From NCBI RefSeq assembly GCF_040939455.1, contig NC_134106.1:75585001-75649000 (forward strand): 64,000 bases of DNA, in the 5' to 3' direction. Position 1 is the first letter of the stretch. Every line of letters starts with the position of its first letter. This stretch comes from Microcebus murinus. Lineage: Eukaryota; Chordata; Mammalia; Primates; Cheirogaleidae. Under the pieces are notes generated by a model. The model was not told where the DNA came from and made no database searches. It worked only from the letters and a program-made list of their open reading frames with translations. The position numbers and the translations under genes were made by a program. This document shows positions 13,106 through 24,925 of the stretch, in pieces.

Positions 13106-14760
13106 CATGCTGCGTTTTACCTTCTTCTAAGTGAATGGTTCCAAAGTGGGTTACCTATGAACATTTACAATTTGATCTTCTGTGTTTCTGATATATTCAG
13201 GAGTCTCTGTGTGTAAATATGTAATATATGGTTAGAACAAATTTCTTTTGAATGTGTCCATGACCATTAAGAATCTTAGCTAATGTAGGATACACAGATG
13301 GTTATCTATTCCATCATCTTTATTTTATAGGATGGGGCCAAAGATATTTTAAAATTGAATTAAACCATTAATTCTTCTTCATAGTACTTCAAGTATTGTT
13401 TAAAAGGCCATAGCAAAGCTATATAAGAGAAAAGTACAGAAATACTTTCTGTGACTGAAATTTGTGAAGACTATAAGAATGGAATTCATTTTACAATTAA
13501 AGTAAAAAAAAATTTCAGTTTATAAAGGAAGAAAGGCAAGTTTTGCCTAGTTGTAAACCCTATATCCATTGCCTGTACTCTTATCCATACCTCCTAAATG
13601 CTCAGACCCTATCGTATTCAGAAAGGGAGTTGTTATGTGTTTGCTATCTAAAGCTTTAGGTAGCTCTTGGAATGTGAACATAAGACACTTGGTGTGGGGG
13701 TTCACTGGTAAAAATTTATTTGCTATTGAATCACGCTGGTTCAGCTCACCATATCTTTCCTCAGTGCAGCTCAGCACTCTGCATAAATGCTACCCCAGAA
13801 TACTTATATCATTATTTGTATGTTTATCATAGAAAGTGGAAAGATGGAAGAATGCAAATAGGGCTTATTTTGTTACTGGGTGGAGTAGATAATTTTCTGT
13901 ATGGTATGGTTTAGTGATACGGAAATCACCCCTCCCGTAGAATGTACATTCCTGACATTTCAAAATAATGCACTGATTCTTTGTATAACTAGTGCAAATG
14001 ATGGCAAATACTTTCTTCATACAGGTTTTTTAAAAAAGAAGGACTATGTAGCTGAACAACCTGGCAATACTGACAATTTTGCTAGGACTCCTTTTATAAA
14101 GAAATAAAAAAAAATTTTTTTTCCCCAGAGATAGATTCACGTTTTTCTTAAAATGCAGAAGGTATTGAATATTTTATTTTATTTTTCTTTGATTTAATTT
14201 AAGATTTTTATTCTCTAAGAAATCCATCTGAAAGAAAAAAATCTTTGTTGGCATTCCAGCCTTGTCTTGGCCACAGACGTGGGCTTAGTTCCATGTTCAC
14301 CTGGGTTCCTCATCACTCACTTCATTGCCCAGATGTGGCCTTTCTCTTTGGTCTTGGGGCCATGTCAGCGTGAGGCCTCCCGAGTGAGACCCAGCTCACC
14401 AGGTTCCATTCTTCATGTTCTCCTCCCCATCTCATGATCTGATGTCCAACTGAGTTGGACCACCCTCTGTCTCTCATTCTTCAACGTTAAGAATAAAAAC
14501 TAATTCCCCTTTCACATTCTCCCTAGTGCTCACTTCTCATCCTCTTTGTTTTTCTTGTTCACTTTCTCTTGTGTTGAAATTCTACTCTTATATATTTCTT
14601 TTCATGAATTTTGCCTCTGGGAGGCCAGACTATTATAAACTAGTGATGGAATTAAGTTACTTTTATTTTGCCTTAGGACAGGTGAGTACATTATCATGTG
14701 GTATGTGTTTATATGAATGATCATGTAACTTAACTAAAATTTTCTACCCAGAATTTGATT
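13106..14760. other. AT-rich intergenic, no gene recognised
   Basis: Several runs of A or T are present (13504, 14104). Open frames near 13569-14107 are AT-rich, lack a recognisable product and have no consistent splice context. Confidence 0.4.
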
Positions 14761-14761
14761 A

Positions 14762-15845
<1,084 letters not shown>

Positions 15846-17212
15846 TACTGTAAATGGTAAAATCTTTTCCCTTGGCAAGCACTTCAAACAGCAGACTCAA
15901 CAGTGGCAGTTAATGTATCATTCAAAAGACACTCTGGTAATCAGTTAAATTATCCTACTTGACTATGCAGCCTGTTAATCCAAACCTTGTAGCTGGTATA
16001 CCATTATCAAGTCCACTAAAATGTTCCATTGAAACAATTCACCCAGGGGAAAAATATGAAGTTTTGAGCTGCAGACACACTGGCTCTTTAAAGGGGATTT
16101 TAAAGTTTATATCACTGTCTCCTCCTTGGCAGCGCTAGTCTCCCCAATGTCCAGAGTTCCCTCCTGCCAAAATACAGGATTATCCACCAGCTCTGTGTGT
16201 CTAGGGTTTTCTCATATTCAAGGCTCCAGTGTACATGATCTGGCTAATTTTAGCAGAACGGCATCTTAGGGATGAGGACAGAAATCTGAGGGAGGTTCTA
16301 ATTTGCAGTCACAACAGTGGCCCAAGTGTACAACTTCAGACTGCCAAAATGGCTCTTCAAAATGTCTTAGAGCTATTGAGTCATACCCAACCTCTTATTT
16401 TACAAACAAGAAAACTGAGATCCAGAGAAATGTAGATTCTTCTGTTCATCCTACTTATCTTTGAAGATTAAGTTCAGCCATCCACTGAGAACCTCTCTCT
16501 CTGACCACTCCCCACAGTCATCAATTCCAAATGTTTACTGAGTGTCTGTTATGTGTCAGCCAGCCCCTGTTCTAGGTACTTTGGGATTCACCAGTATAAA
16601 ATGGCAACACAAATCCCTGCCTTGGAGCAGCTTACGTTCTAGCATGAGGAACAGGCAATGAACAATAAGTGTAACTAATAAGTACATCATACTACATGTG
16701 GAAGGCAGCAAGTTCTGGAGGATAATAGAATAGGATCCCAGGAACCAGGAAAGTCTGAGAGTGGGGGCTGATTGGATTTGTAATTTTTAAATAGTCAGGT
16801 AGGCCCCATTGAGAAGGTGACAGTTGACAAAAACTTAAAGGAGATGAGGAAGTTAGCCATGAGGTATCTGGGAGAGGAGTTTGCCAGGCAGGGGACCACA
16901 CGTGCAAATGCCCTAAGGCAGCACCATGCCTGGTGAGCCCCAGAGACAGTGAGTAACCCCTGAGAGGTGACCAGCGGAAAGAACTGTCACACAGAGCACT
17001 TGGAACCACTGTGGGGGATTTGGCTACTGCAGAGCTTGAGCAGAAAAGTGTGTTGAAGGCAAATAAAATATAGAGACAAATCTCTGAAGTTAAAACATTT
17101 TATTTGGGAAGAAGAATTGCAATTCAGGACATACACACAGACTGGGTGGCCTTGGGTATGTCTTAAGAACAAAGAACAAAGTTGGTTAGAGGCTTTATTA
17201 AAAGAAGAGAAA
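15846..17212. other. Intergenic with an ancient repeat
   Basis: The run from about 16510 ('AATGTTTACTGAGTGTCTGT') through 16990 ('TTTGCCAGGCAGGGGACCAC', 'AAATGCCCTAAGGCAGCACC') is a very old mammalian interspersed repeat that recurs elsewhere in this window. No gene was seen. Confidence 0.45.
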
Positions 17213-17553
17213 TGGGCCAGGTGCAGTGAGTGGCTCATGCTTGTAATCCTAGCACTTTGAGAGGCCAAGAGGGGAGGATCATTTGAGCTCAGGAGTTCAA
17301 CACTAGGCTAAGCAAGAGCAAGACCCCATCTCTACTAAAAAAAATAGAAAGAAATTAGCTGGACAATGAAAAATATATAGAAAAAATTAGCCAGGCACGG
17401 TGGCACATGCCCGTAGTCCCAGCTTTTCAGGAGGCTGAGGCAGGAGGATCTCTTGAGCCCAGGAGTTTGAGGTTGCTATGAGCTAGGCTGATAACATGGC
17501 ACTCTAGCCTGGGAAACAGAGCGAGACTCTGTCTCAAAAAAAAAACAAAAAAA
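17213..17553 (+). mobile_element. Alu SINE, strepsirrhine type, diverged
   Basis: Dimeric Alu: 'GGCCAGGTGCAGTG...GGCTCATGCTTGTAATCC', the inter-monomer 'AAATTAGCTGGACAATGAAAAATATATAG' spacer, and an A-rich tail ending near 17553. The spacer confirms the lemur-type Alu lineage but with more substitutions than the copy at 6.5 kb. Confidence 0.9.
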
Positions 17554-18484
17554 CATATTGCTCCTTGAGACAAAGTTCATAAGCACCGGCAAGTTTTCAG
17601 GGAGCTGGCAAGTTTTGATAGGTAAAGTGATGGCAGTGGGTAAAGTTTTTCTTAGACTTTCAGGAGATTGTTTCAGCATCTTCAGATAAAAACGGTTTCA
17701 GGTTGAAGCAGGCAGTTTCAGTGGCCAGGCTTGCAGAGAATTACATTTTGGAGCAAGGTTTTGTGTCCTGAGTGCTTTCCCCCTCTGCCCTCTGGACTCT
17801 GTTTTAGTTGAGTATAATGAGAATGACCCAATTTGTATGATCAGCTTTCACAAGTAACATGATCCGACTTCTGATTTCCAAGGCCCACTCTGGCTGCTGT
17901 GCTGAGAAGAGAATGTGGCCGACAGATATAGAAGCACTGATACCCGATCAGGCTATTGTGTAACTCAGATGAGAGGCGCTAGCAACTTGGACCCAGTGGT
18001 AGCAGTAGAGTGGTGAGAAGTGGTTTCATACTGGCTATATTTTAAAAATAGAACAAATAGGATTGGCTGAGAGGCTGGATGAATTTTAAGAGAAAGAATG
18101 TTTCTGAGGGGTTTTTTTCCCCTCTTTTTAAAAGCCTAAGCTACATATTTACATACATATTCCAATTCATCACATTGCATCATAGTTCTTTCTTTTCCCG
18201 TCTCTTTTACTTTGCACTAGGTTGTCTGAGGGTGTATGTTGGTTTGTATTCATCTTTAAATTACCAATGCCTACTGTAGCATTCAATAAATATTTGTTGA
18301 ATAAATAAAAATTAAGTGTGGCAGATGTAAATTCACGTTGACCTCAACACTGTCTTTATCATCTCCCTGCTAAGACACCTTTTGCCACAAGTATGAGAGT
18401 CTATTCATTAATCTCTGCAGAGGCTAGGTCAGGCCTGCCCCTAGTCTAAGAGTTCAGGATCCACTTGTTGACCTTCCTTCAGGC
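17554..18484. other. Intergenic with old repeat and L2-like 3' end
   Basis: 17830-18030 matches the same ancient repeat type noted at 16.5 kb ('GGCCCACTCTGGCTGCTGTG'). 18250-18310 ('CATTCAATAAATATTTGTTG') is the typical 3' end of an L2 LINE. No gene was seen. Confidence 0.5.
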
Positions 18485-18507
18485 TGTATTAGTTTTCTAT
18501 TACTGTG
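18485..18507 (+). repeat. Left stub of outer MaLR/MLT1-like LTR
   Basis: TGTATTAGTTTTCTATTACT is the canonical start of an MLT1-type LTR. It is cut off here and resumes at about 26330 with 'TAACACATTATCACAAACTT', which is what should follow in the same element. The gap is filled by a younger LTR plus provirus. Confidence 0.6.
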
Positions 18508-19112
18508 TGTGCTATTACTAAATATATATTTGGTCTTCATCTCTGTTTCCTGGTATACAGCTCCTAAAATCTTCTCCAGGGTAAAAAGAGTGCCTTTTGT
18601 ATGCTAATGAGATGACTGGTGGCTGGGGGCCCCTAGATACCTTCAGGATAGGGCTGGTCACAGGAGAGACCAAGACATGATTAGGGTTAGGAATTTCAGC
18701 CCTGCTGGCCAACTTCCAGGGAGGAGAAAGGGGCTGAAGGTTAAGCCGATCATCAGTGGCCAATGATTTAATCAATCTTGCCTGTGTAATGAAGCTTCCT
18801 TTAAAACCCAAAAAGACTAAGTTTGGATGCATTTCTGGATAGGTGAACACATGGAGGTTCCTGGAGGGTCGGGGTCCCAAACCAGACAGAGAAGTTCCAT
18901 GCCCCTTCCCACAAGCCTTACCCTATCCATCTCTTCCATCTGGCTCTTCATCTGTATTTTTTGTAATATCCTTTACAATAAATGGGTAAAAGTAAGTGAA
19001 GTGTTTCCCTGAGTTCTGTGAGCCTCTCTAGAAAATTAACTGATCCCAAGGACGGGGTCGTGGGAATCCCTGATTTATAGCAAGTTCATCAGAAATTGCA
19101 GCCTACTACTTG
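18508..19112 (+). repeat. Left part of a second LTR (host of the provirus)
   Basis: The stretch contains 'GGTCTTCATCTCTGTTTCCT', 'GCTAATGAGATGACTGGTGG', 'CAATAAATGGGTAAAAGTAA' and 'CCTGAGTTCTGTGAGCC'. The same family occurs in reverse at about 50890-51690 (for example 'GACTCACAGAACTCAGGAAA'). It is interrupted at 19112 and continues at 26017 as 'TGATGAGCATCAGAAGTAGG'. I recognise it as a mammalian ERV LTR but do not name the subfamily. Confidence 0.6.
19109..19112. repeat. Provirus target-site duplication, left copy (CTTG)
   Basis: CTTG immediately precedes the TG of the 5' LTR and recurs at 26013-26016 immediately after the CA of the 3' LTR. A 4-bp duplication is what gammaretroviral integrases make. 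Confidence 0.85.
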
Positions 19113-19519
19113 TGTAAGATCCTGGGCTCTAAGGACAATAGACACCTTCCAGCTTCTGTTTACTGCTTGTTTGCTAACCGCAAGGCATTATGAGTATATT
19201 ATGGGATGCAGAGAAAAAAGACAAGGAGAATAGAAACCTGAGTCTCTCAGCTAGGACCCGGAACAGGTTAGGGCCTATCAGGGGCAGGTTGAAGTGAAAA
19301 TCACTGTGGGGGTGGATGCATGACTAGTGTGTAAACAACTAAGTTATAAAAGGGGACTAACACACAAAGGAGGGTTCTTGCCTGCGAGAGTGGCCACTGC
19401 GGTGGTGCTCTGGGGCTTGGACCCTGGCTAGCCAGAAAATAAACTTCCTCTTGTGTGATTGCATCTTCAATGTCTCTGCTTTTCTGTCCGGTGGGGCTGT
19501 GGAAGGTCGGTCCCTAACA
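19113..19519 (+). repeat. Provirus 5' LTR (407 bp)
   Basis: Starts TGTAAGATCC and ends CCCTAACA. A TATA box (TATAAAA, 19345-19351) and the polyadenylation signal AATAAA (19438-19443) are in the expected order for U3-R-U5. The 3' LTR is its near-identical partner. Confidence 0.95.
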
Positions 19520-19521
19520 TT

Positions 19522-19539
19522 TGGGGGCTCGTCCGGGAT
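19522..19539 (+). promoter_or_regulatory. Primer-binding site, tRNA-Pro type
   Basis: TGGGGGCTCGTCCGGGAT lies 2 nt after the 5' LTR. It is the 18-nt complement of the 3' end of proline tRNA, the usual primer of murine-leukaemia-like gammaretroviruses. Confidence 0.93.
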
Positions 19540-20231
19540 TTGCCTTCCCCACAGACTACTGGATAGAATTCAGGGCTGAGGGAGGAGTGTAAAAATCCAC
19601 CCTGGACTAGTGGGTGTGGTGTTGGGCAAGGGACGTGGAATCCCCTTGCAGGACCCCGGATCATGACGCCGGCACAGGACCTAGGCGGACGCACTGGTGG
19701 GTCGCCGGTCGGAGCCAGGCGGAGACGTCCTCTGGCCCCGTTGGGACTCCGGAGCTGACCTTGTAGCCAAGGGCTCGGTCAGGAGGAGACCAGGGAGTAG
19801 GTCCAGACCAGGTTAGGTTGTCTGTTTACATCACTGTCCACTTGTCTGTTGTCTGCTTTGTTTGTCGCCGGCTTTCTGTGTGTGTGTGTGAGTGAGTGTG
19901 ACATCTCTCATTGGCTTGTTGGAGTCTCTGGGTTCTGTGGTTTCAGCCCCAGAACCCATCAGGGTTGCATGGGTTTTCGGGCTGGGGCCATGGAATCAGG
20001 GGACCCACGAAAAGATCCGCAGGGGCGACTAGAACCTCCAGGTGAGTATTCTCCTGCATGGGCTGGCAGCGCACAGTGTATCTCCTGCCGCCTGTGCCAG
20101 GAGTGGCTAGTGCGGGAGGGGCACGGCCATTACCTCCGTAGGGAGTGTGAAAGGCTAGGGATTCAGATCCTTGTCCCCAGTGCCCCAACTGCAGAATATC
20201 GGTTTGCACATCTGCCTATTATCAACTAGCC
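19540..20231 (+). other. Provirus leader region
   Basis: About 690 nt of GC-rich untranslated leader separate the PBS and the gag start. A splice donor and packaging signal are expected here, but I cannot place them with confidence. The open frame 19849-20229 is not in the gag frame, so it does not look like an N-terminally extended gag. Confidence 0.6.
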
Positions 20232-21480
20232 ATGGGACAGGTTCTAACAACGCCGTTGTCCATCCTGGTGAGCCATTTTAAGGATGTCAGGGCAAGGGCA
20301 CACAACCTGTCCCTAGAGGTCAAGAAGGGAAAGTTTGTTACCCTTCGTGAGGCTGAGTGGCCCACGTTTAGAGTGGGGTGGGCCAGGGAGGGCTCGTTTG
20401 ATGCCTCCTTGATCGGAAAGGTAAAAGGGGTGGTGTTTGGCCACCACGGCCACCCTGATCAGATCCCCTATATTGTGGTCTGGCAAGACTTGGTTCTAGA
20501 CCTGCCACCCTGGCTGAAGGCCCTCCTACCTGCCCCGAGGGGAAAGGGGGGAGTTCTGGCAGTTAAAGAGGTCAGAAAGGAGAGGGCACGCAGTCCATGG
20601 ACCATTGGGACGCCAGTGTTGCCGGCCTCCAATCTCCGAGAATTTGAGAGACCTAATTAATCTTTTAGACTCTGTTCTTTTTACTCATCAGCCCACCTGA
20701 GATGATTGCCAGCAGTTGCTTAAGGTGCTCTTCACAACGGAGGGAAAAAAAAGAATTCAGCGGGAGGCACAGAAGCTGCTTCCGGGGGAGAACAGCAGAC
20801 ATACTACAAACCTGCGAACCACCAACCGAACTTTTCCCCTTGAACGGCCGCTTTGGGACTACAATGAGGCTGAAGGTAGGGAGCGTCTCTGGGTCTACCG
20901 CCAGACTCTGATGGCCGGTCTCCGTATGGCGGCGCAAAAGCTGACCAATTTGGCCAAGGTAGGAGATGTTCGTCAGGGCCCAGAGAGCCCGGCAGCATAC
21001 TTAGAGAGGCCTTCCAGCAGTACACCCCCATAGATCCCACAATGGAGGAGAATAAGCCGCTGTTATGATGGCGTTTGCCAATCAGGCGGCCCCCGACATT
21101 AGGCGCAAGGTGCAGAGAATAGATAGATTAGGCAAGAAGACTCTGCAGGACCTGTTAAAAGTGGCAGAGAAGGTCTATAACAATAGAGAGACACCAGAAG
21201 AGAGGTTAGAGAAGATCAGGATAGAAGATAAAAAAATTCCAAGCTGGGGAAGCATGGAAAGCAAATAGAGAGATGGCTAAAATCCTGCTAGCCGCCACAA
21301 GAGGGGGACAGATAGGGTCAGAGGATAGGGAAAGGCCCCGGCGGAAAAGGCTAGGAAAGATCAATGTGCCAATTGCAAGGAGCATGGGCATTGGGCCTGA
21401 GAGTGCCCCAAAAGGAAAGGGGGGCGAAGACTTGGAGGTCCTAAAAAAAGTCATGGTTGCAGGACAGGTGACAGACGAAT
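20232..21480 (+). pseudogene. gag: Provirus gag, degenerate
   Basis: Encodes the structural polyprotein. The first 142 codons (20232-20660) are open and look like a matrix domain, starting Met-Gly-Gln, the N-myristoylation signal. A TAA then ends the frame. Capsid-like sequence continues in other frames (about 20716-21035, with a region resembling the major homology region near 20970-21030). The nucleocapsid zinc knuckle, spaced C-X2-C-X4-H-X4-C, lies at 21365-21406, but a TGA at 21398-21400 replaces the codon just before the Glu preceding the last Cys. There are multiple frameshifts, so gag is non-functional. Confidence 0.9.
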
Positions 21481-21895
21481 AGAAAAGACGGGGTTCGGTC
21501 CCCCTCCCCGAACCTAGGGTAACTTTGCAAGTGGAGAGGGGAACCCAGTCAGCTTCCTCATAGATACAGGAGCAGAACATTTGGTACTAACAGAAGACAT
21601 AGGAAAATTGTCCAATAAGACCAGTTGGGTGCAGGGGGCAACAGGAGCCAAACTATATCGGTGGACCACACGGCAGAGATTAGATTTGGGTTCAGGACAA
21701 GTGAGTCACGCCTTTATGGTCATCCCTGAGTGCTCCACACCACTACTGGGAAGAGACATTCTTACCAAGCTTAAGGCTCAAATTCATTTTGAAGAAGAGG
21801 GAGTAATAATAACTGATAAAGGCAATCTCATCAACAGCCCCGGGGTCACTCAGATCCTGACCCTGACACAGGCAGATGAATATAGACTGTACTAG
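21481..21895 (+). pseudogene. pro: Provirus protease (pro), near-open frame
   Basis: Retropepsin-type aspartic protease. The active-site Asp-Thr-Gly-Ala is at 21563-21574, and a 'LLGRDIL'-type segment lies near 21747, in the usual C-terminal half. The frame is open from about 21540 to the TAG at 21893-21895, so this is one of the better preserved pieces. Upstream connection to gag is broken. Confidence 0.85.
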
Positions 21896-22790
21896 CCCAC
21901 AAAAAAAAAGCAGAGAGAAAGGCATGGAGCAATGGCTCTGTAAATTTCCCATGGCGTGGGCCGAGACAGGGGGCACAGGATGGGCAAAGCACCGGCCGCC
22001 TCTTTACGTTGAGTTAAAACCTGGAGCCGAGCCAGCCTGAGTCAGACAGTACCCCATGTCCCAGGAAGGCAGAGTGGGAATTACGCCCCACATTCAGAGA
22101 CTCCTGGACAGTGGGATTCTCCAGAAATGCCAGTCAGCCTGGAACACCCCCCTGTTGCTGGTGAAGAAACCGGGGGGGGAGGGGGTAAGGACTATAGGCC
22201 TGTGCAAGACCTCAGGGAAGTCAATGCAAGGGCCCTGGATATCCACCCTACAGTCCCTAACCCCTATACTATATTGAGCTCTCTCTCTCCCACGCTGTCT
22301 TGGTATACCATCCTAGACCTAAAGGATGCCTTCTTTAGCCTGGCGGTGGCGACGTGCAGCCAGGAGATTTTCGCCTTTGAGTGGCAGGACAACAGAGAGG
22401 AATTCCTGGGCAGCTGACGTAGAGGAGACTGCCCCAGGGGTTTAAAAACTCGCCTACCCTGTTCAAGGAGGCCCTCCATGATGACCTTGGGTTTTCGGAA
22501 AAGGCTCCACCTCTGTATGAAGGGTGTAGGGTGGGGCGAGCATGGGAGTGGACTGTGCAAATGGAAGATGCTTTTCAGGCCCTGAGGGCAGCCATGCTGG
22601 AAGCCCCGGCCCTAGCACTCCCTGATCCTACAAAAAAGTTTCACCTGTTCATAGATGAGAAGAGGGGAATAGCCAAGGGGGTACTCACACAGGCCCTGGG
22701 ACCCTGGAAGAGACCGGTGGTGTACTTGTCAAAAAAAAAAAAAAAAAAACTAGATCCGGTGGCGGTGGGGTGGCCAGCGTGCTTGTGAAT
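21896..22790 (+). pseudogene. pol: Provirus reverse transcriptase, internal deletion
   Basis: The finger and palm start is recognisable in two overlapping frames (22056-22277 and 22127-22417), including the motif-A sequence LDLKDAFF (first catalytic Asp) near 22314. After the '[12 protein letters not shown]'-like segment near 22430-22475 the sequence jumps at about 22485-22510 into connection-domain sequence ('FHLFIDE...' near 22640). The YxDD catalytic loop and the rest of the palm and thumb are missing. A 19-nt A-run at 22731-22749 adds a further frame problem. Confidence 0.88.
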
Positions 22791-22809
22791 CATCGCAGCC
22801 ACAGCCCTG

Positions 22810-23637
22810 TTGGTCAAAGACGCTGATAAGCTCACCCTAGGGCAGCGGCTGCAGATCACCACCCCGCACGCCATAGAGGGGGTTCTGAAGCAGCCACCGG
22901 GACGGTGGATCACAAATGCGAGGCTGACTCATTACCAAGGACTTTTGCTGGACGCACCCCGCATCGAGTTCCAGACCCCTGCCGCCTTGAATCCGGCTAC
23001 GCTTCTGCCAACCCCCGATGCAGCCGCACCTGAACATGATTGCCTCGAGATCCTAGCCGAGACCCAGATGACCCGTAGAGACTTGAAGGATCGCCCCCTT
23101 CCAGGTAGCGACCTGACCTGGTTCACGGACGGAAGCAGTTTCATCCGGGACAGACGCAGGTACGCAGGGGTGGCCATAGTAGATGACCAAGGTAAACTTG
23201 TCTGGGCAGCACGCCTTCTGCAAGGGACATCTGCTCAGAAGGCAGAACTAATAGCACTGACGGAGGCTCTTAGCCGGGCCCGAGAAAAAAGGCTGATGGT
23301 GTACACTGACAGCCGCTATGCCTTTGGGATTGTGCACATACATGGGGCCCTCTACAGGGAAAGGGGCTTCATCATGGCAGACGGAAAAAAAATTAAGCAC
23401 AAACCTGAAATACTCCACTTACTGGAGGCTGTTTTGTGGCCAAAGGCAATGGCGGTAGTCCATACCCCGGGACACCAGAGCAGGGATTCAGTGGAAGCAC
23501 GGGGCAATCGGAGAGCAGATGCTGAAGCTAAGAAGGCTGCAGAAGGCACTCCGCAGCCAAACATCCTGCACCTTAGCCTGCCACCCCCCGGGAATGGGAC
23601 AGTTGCCTCCTCTGCCGGACTATTCCAGTGTAGATGA
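22810..23637 (+). pseudogene. pol: Provirus RNase H domain, longest open frame (275 codons)
   Basis: The frame covers the end of the connection domain and a complete RNase H fold. Candidate catalytic acids in this frame are Asp107 (FTDGSS), Glu146 (KAELIA), Asp167 (YTDSRY) and Asp237 (NRRADAEA), in the right order and spacing. A conserved His-Gln 'HTPGHQ' at 218-223 is also present. The frame lacks a natural start and is cut off from RT. Integrase follows in another frame after a shift near 23600. Confidence 0.88.
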
Positions 23638-24427
23638 GGTATGGGCCTCAGAGCAGCTACGTGTAAGCGAAAGTGAAGATGGCTGGTTGCAGGACAAAGG
23701 GCATCGCCTAATAGTGCCAAAACTCTTAGGACACCACCTGTTAGAACACCTGCATCAGACCACACATCTAGGGAAGAAAAAGATGCTGCAACTGCTGGAC
23801 ACTGCTCAACTAAGGTTCAAGTCACAAGGACGGGTTCCAGATGACATCGTCAAAAGTTGCCGAGCCTGTCAGGTCATGCAGCCGGGGAGGACCAGAGGGA
23901 CCCATGCAGGTACAAGGGAAAGGGGGAGGCAGCCAGGACTATTTTGGGAAGTGGATTTCACAGAGGTCAAGCCTAAAAAATACGGGTACCAATATTTACT
24001 GGTCATGGTAGATACGTTTTCCAGATGGGTAAAAGCCTTCCCTACGAAAGGAGAAACAGCTTTGACAGTAGCTAAGAAAATAAAAAAAATAGTCCCCAGG
24101 TATGGACTGCCGGAAGGGATAAGATCAAATAATAGACCTGCGTTTATCTGTCAGGTTAGTCAAGGGCTGGCCCAGGCTACGGGGATAGATTAAAATTACA
24201 TTGTGGGGGGGAGGGGGAAAATGGGCATTTATTGAAACCTTAAAATCTGTACCCCCATAATATGCCAAAATAAAAAAAAAATTACAATGTGCATATAACC
24301 CCCAGAGCTCTGGGCAGGTAGAGCTAATGAATAGAACAATAAAGGAGACTTTGACTAAATTGGTCCTGGAGACTGGCGGAGACTGGGTGACCCTCCTTCC
24401 CTTCGCCCTGTTCCGAGCCCGGAACAC
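23519..24427 (+). pseudogene. pol: Provirus integrase, interrupted by L1 insertion
   Basis: The open part (23519-24193) shows the zinc-binding H79/H83/C114/C117 pattern and the first catalytic Asp146 (EVDF). Where the second catalytic Asp should be the frame reads SNNRPAF, with Asn at 204. The third acid (Glu, 'SGQVELMN' near 24310) lies beyond a 75-bp insertion at 24206-24280. The frame is therefore broken in three ways. Confidence 0.88.
24195..24291 (+). mobile_element. Truncated L1 3' end with target duplication
   Basis: Insert 24206-24280 ends 'CCCCCATAATATGCCAAAAT' plus an A tail, and is flanked by ATTACATTGTG (24195-24205) and ATTACAATGTG (24281-24291), an 11-bp duplication with one mismatch. 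The same 'CCCCCATAATATGC' signature, in reverse, marks the end of the L1 at 38.6 kb. It is a severely 5'-truncated L1 insertion made after the provirus. Confidence 0.82.
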
Positions 24428-24925
24428 CCCTTATCACTTGGGTTTAACCCCTTTTAGAAATTATGTACGGCACACCCCCTCCTGTAGTTCCTAAGATGAG
24501 CCCTGAGGCTCTTCCGGGTCATCCCCAAAAAAGTGTTACAAGCAGTGCAGGCTCTGCAACGTGTCCACAGTCAAGTATGGCCGGGCCTCCGTGCTATCTA
24601 CCGGCCTGAGGAGGAGGGTGCCAGACACCCGTTTCACCCACACCAGCCGGGGGACTGGGTGTGGGTGAAACGGCATAACAGCAGAACCCTCGAGCCAAGG
24701 TGGAAGGGCCCCTATCAAATTATTCTTGTTACCCCCACTGCTCTTAAGGTTGATAAAATAAGTAGCGACCTGGATACACCACTCCCACGTGAAACCTGCT
24801 AATAGAAAAGACCCTTTCAAGTTGTTCTTGTTACCCCCACTGCTCTTAAAGTTGACAGGGTAGCAACCTGGATCCACCACTCCCACGTGAGACCAGCTGG
24901 TAAGGACGAGCAGAAGCGACAGCAA
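24428..24925 (+). pseudogene. pol: Provirus integrase C-terminus with ~90-bp tandem duplication
   Basis: Integrase C-terminal sequence ('HPHQPGDWVWVKRH' style, 24640-24675) continues to the pol end. A block starting 'TATTCTTGTTACCCCCACTG' at about 24721 is repeated at about 24817 ('TGTTCTTGTTACCCCCACTG'), each ending near 'CACTCCCACGTGA'. Unit length is about 95 bp with scattered differences between copies. Confidence 0.8.

Noticed and set aside
19849..20229. 126-codon frame in the provirus leader, considered as an upstream extension of gag
   Set aside because: It is in a different frame from the gag start at 20232 and ends two bases before it.
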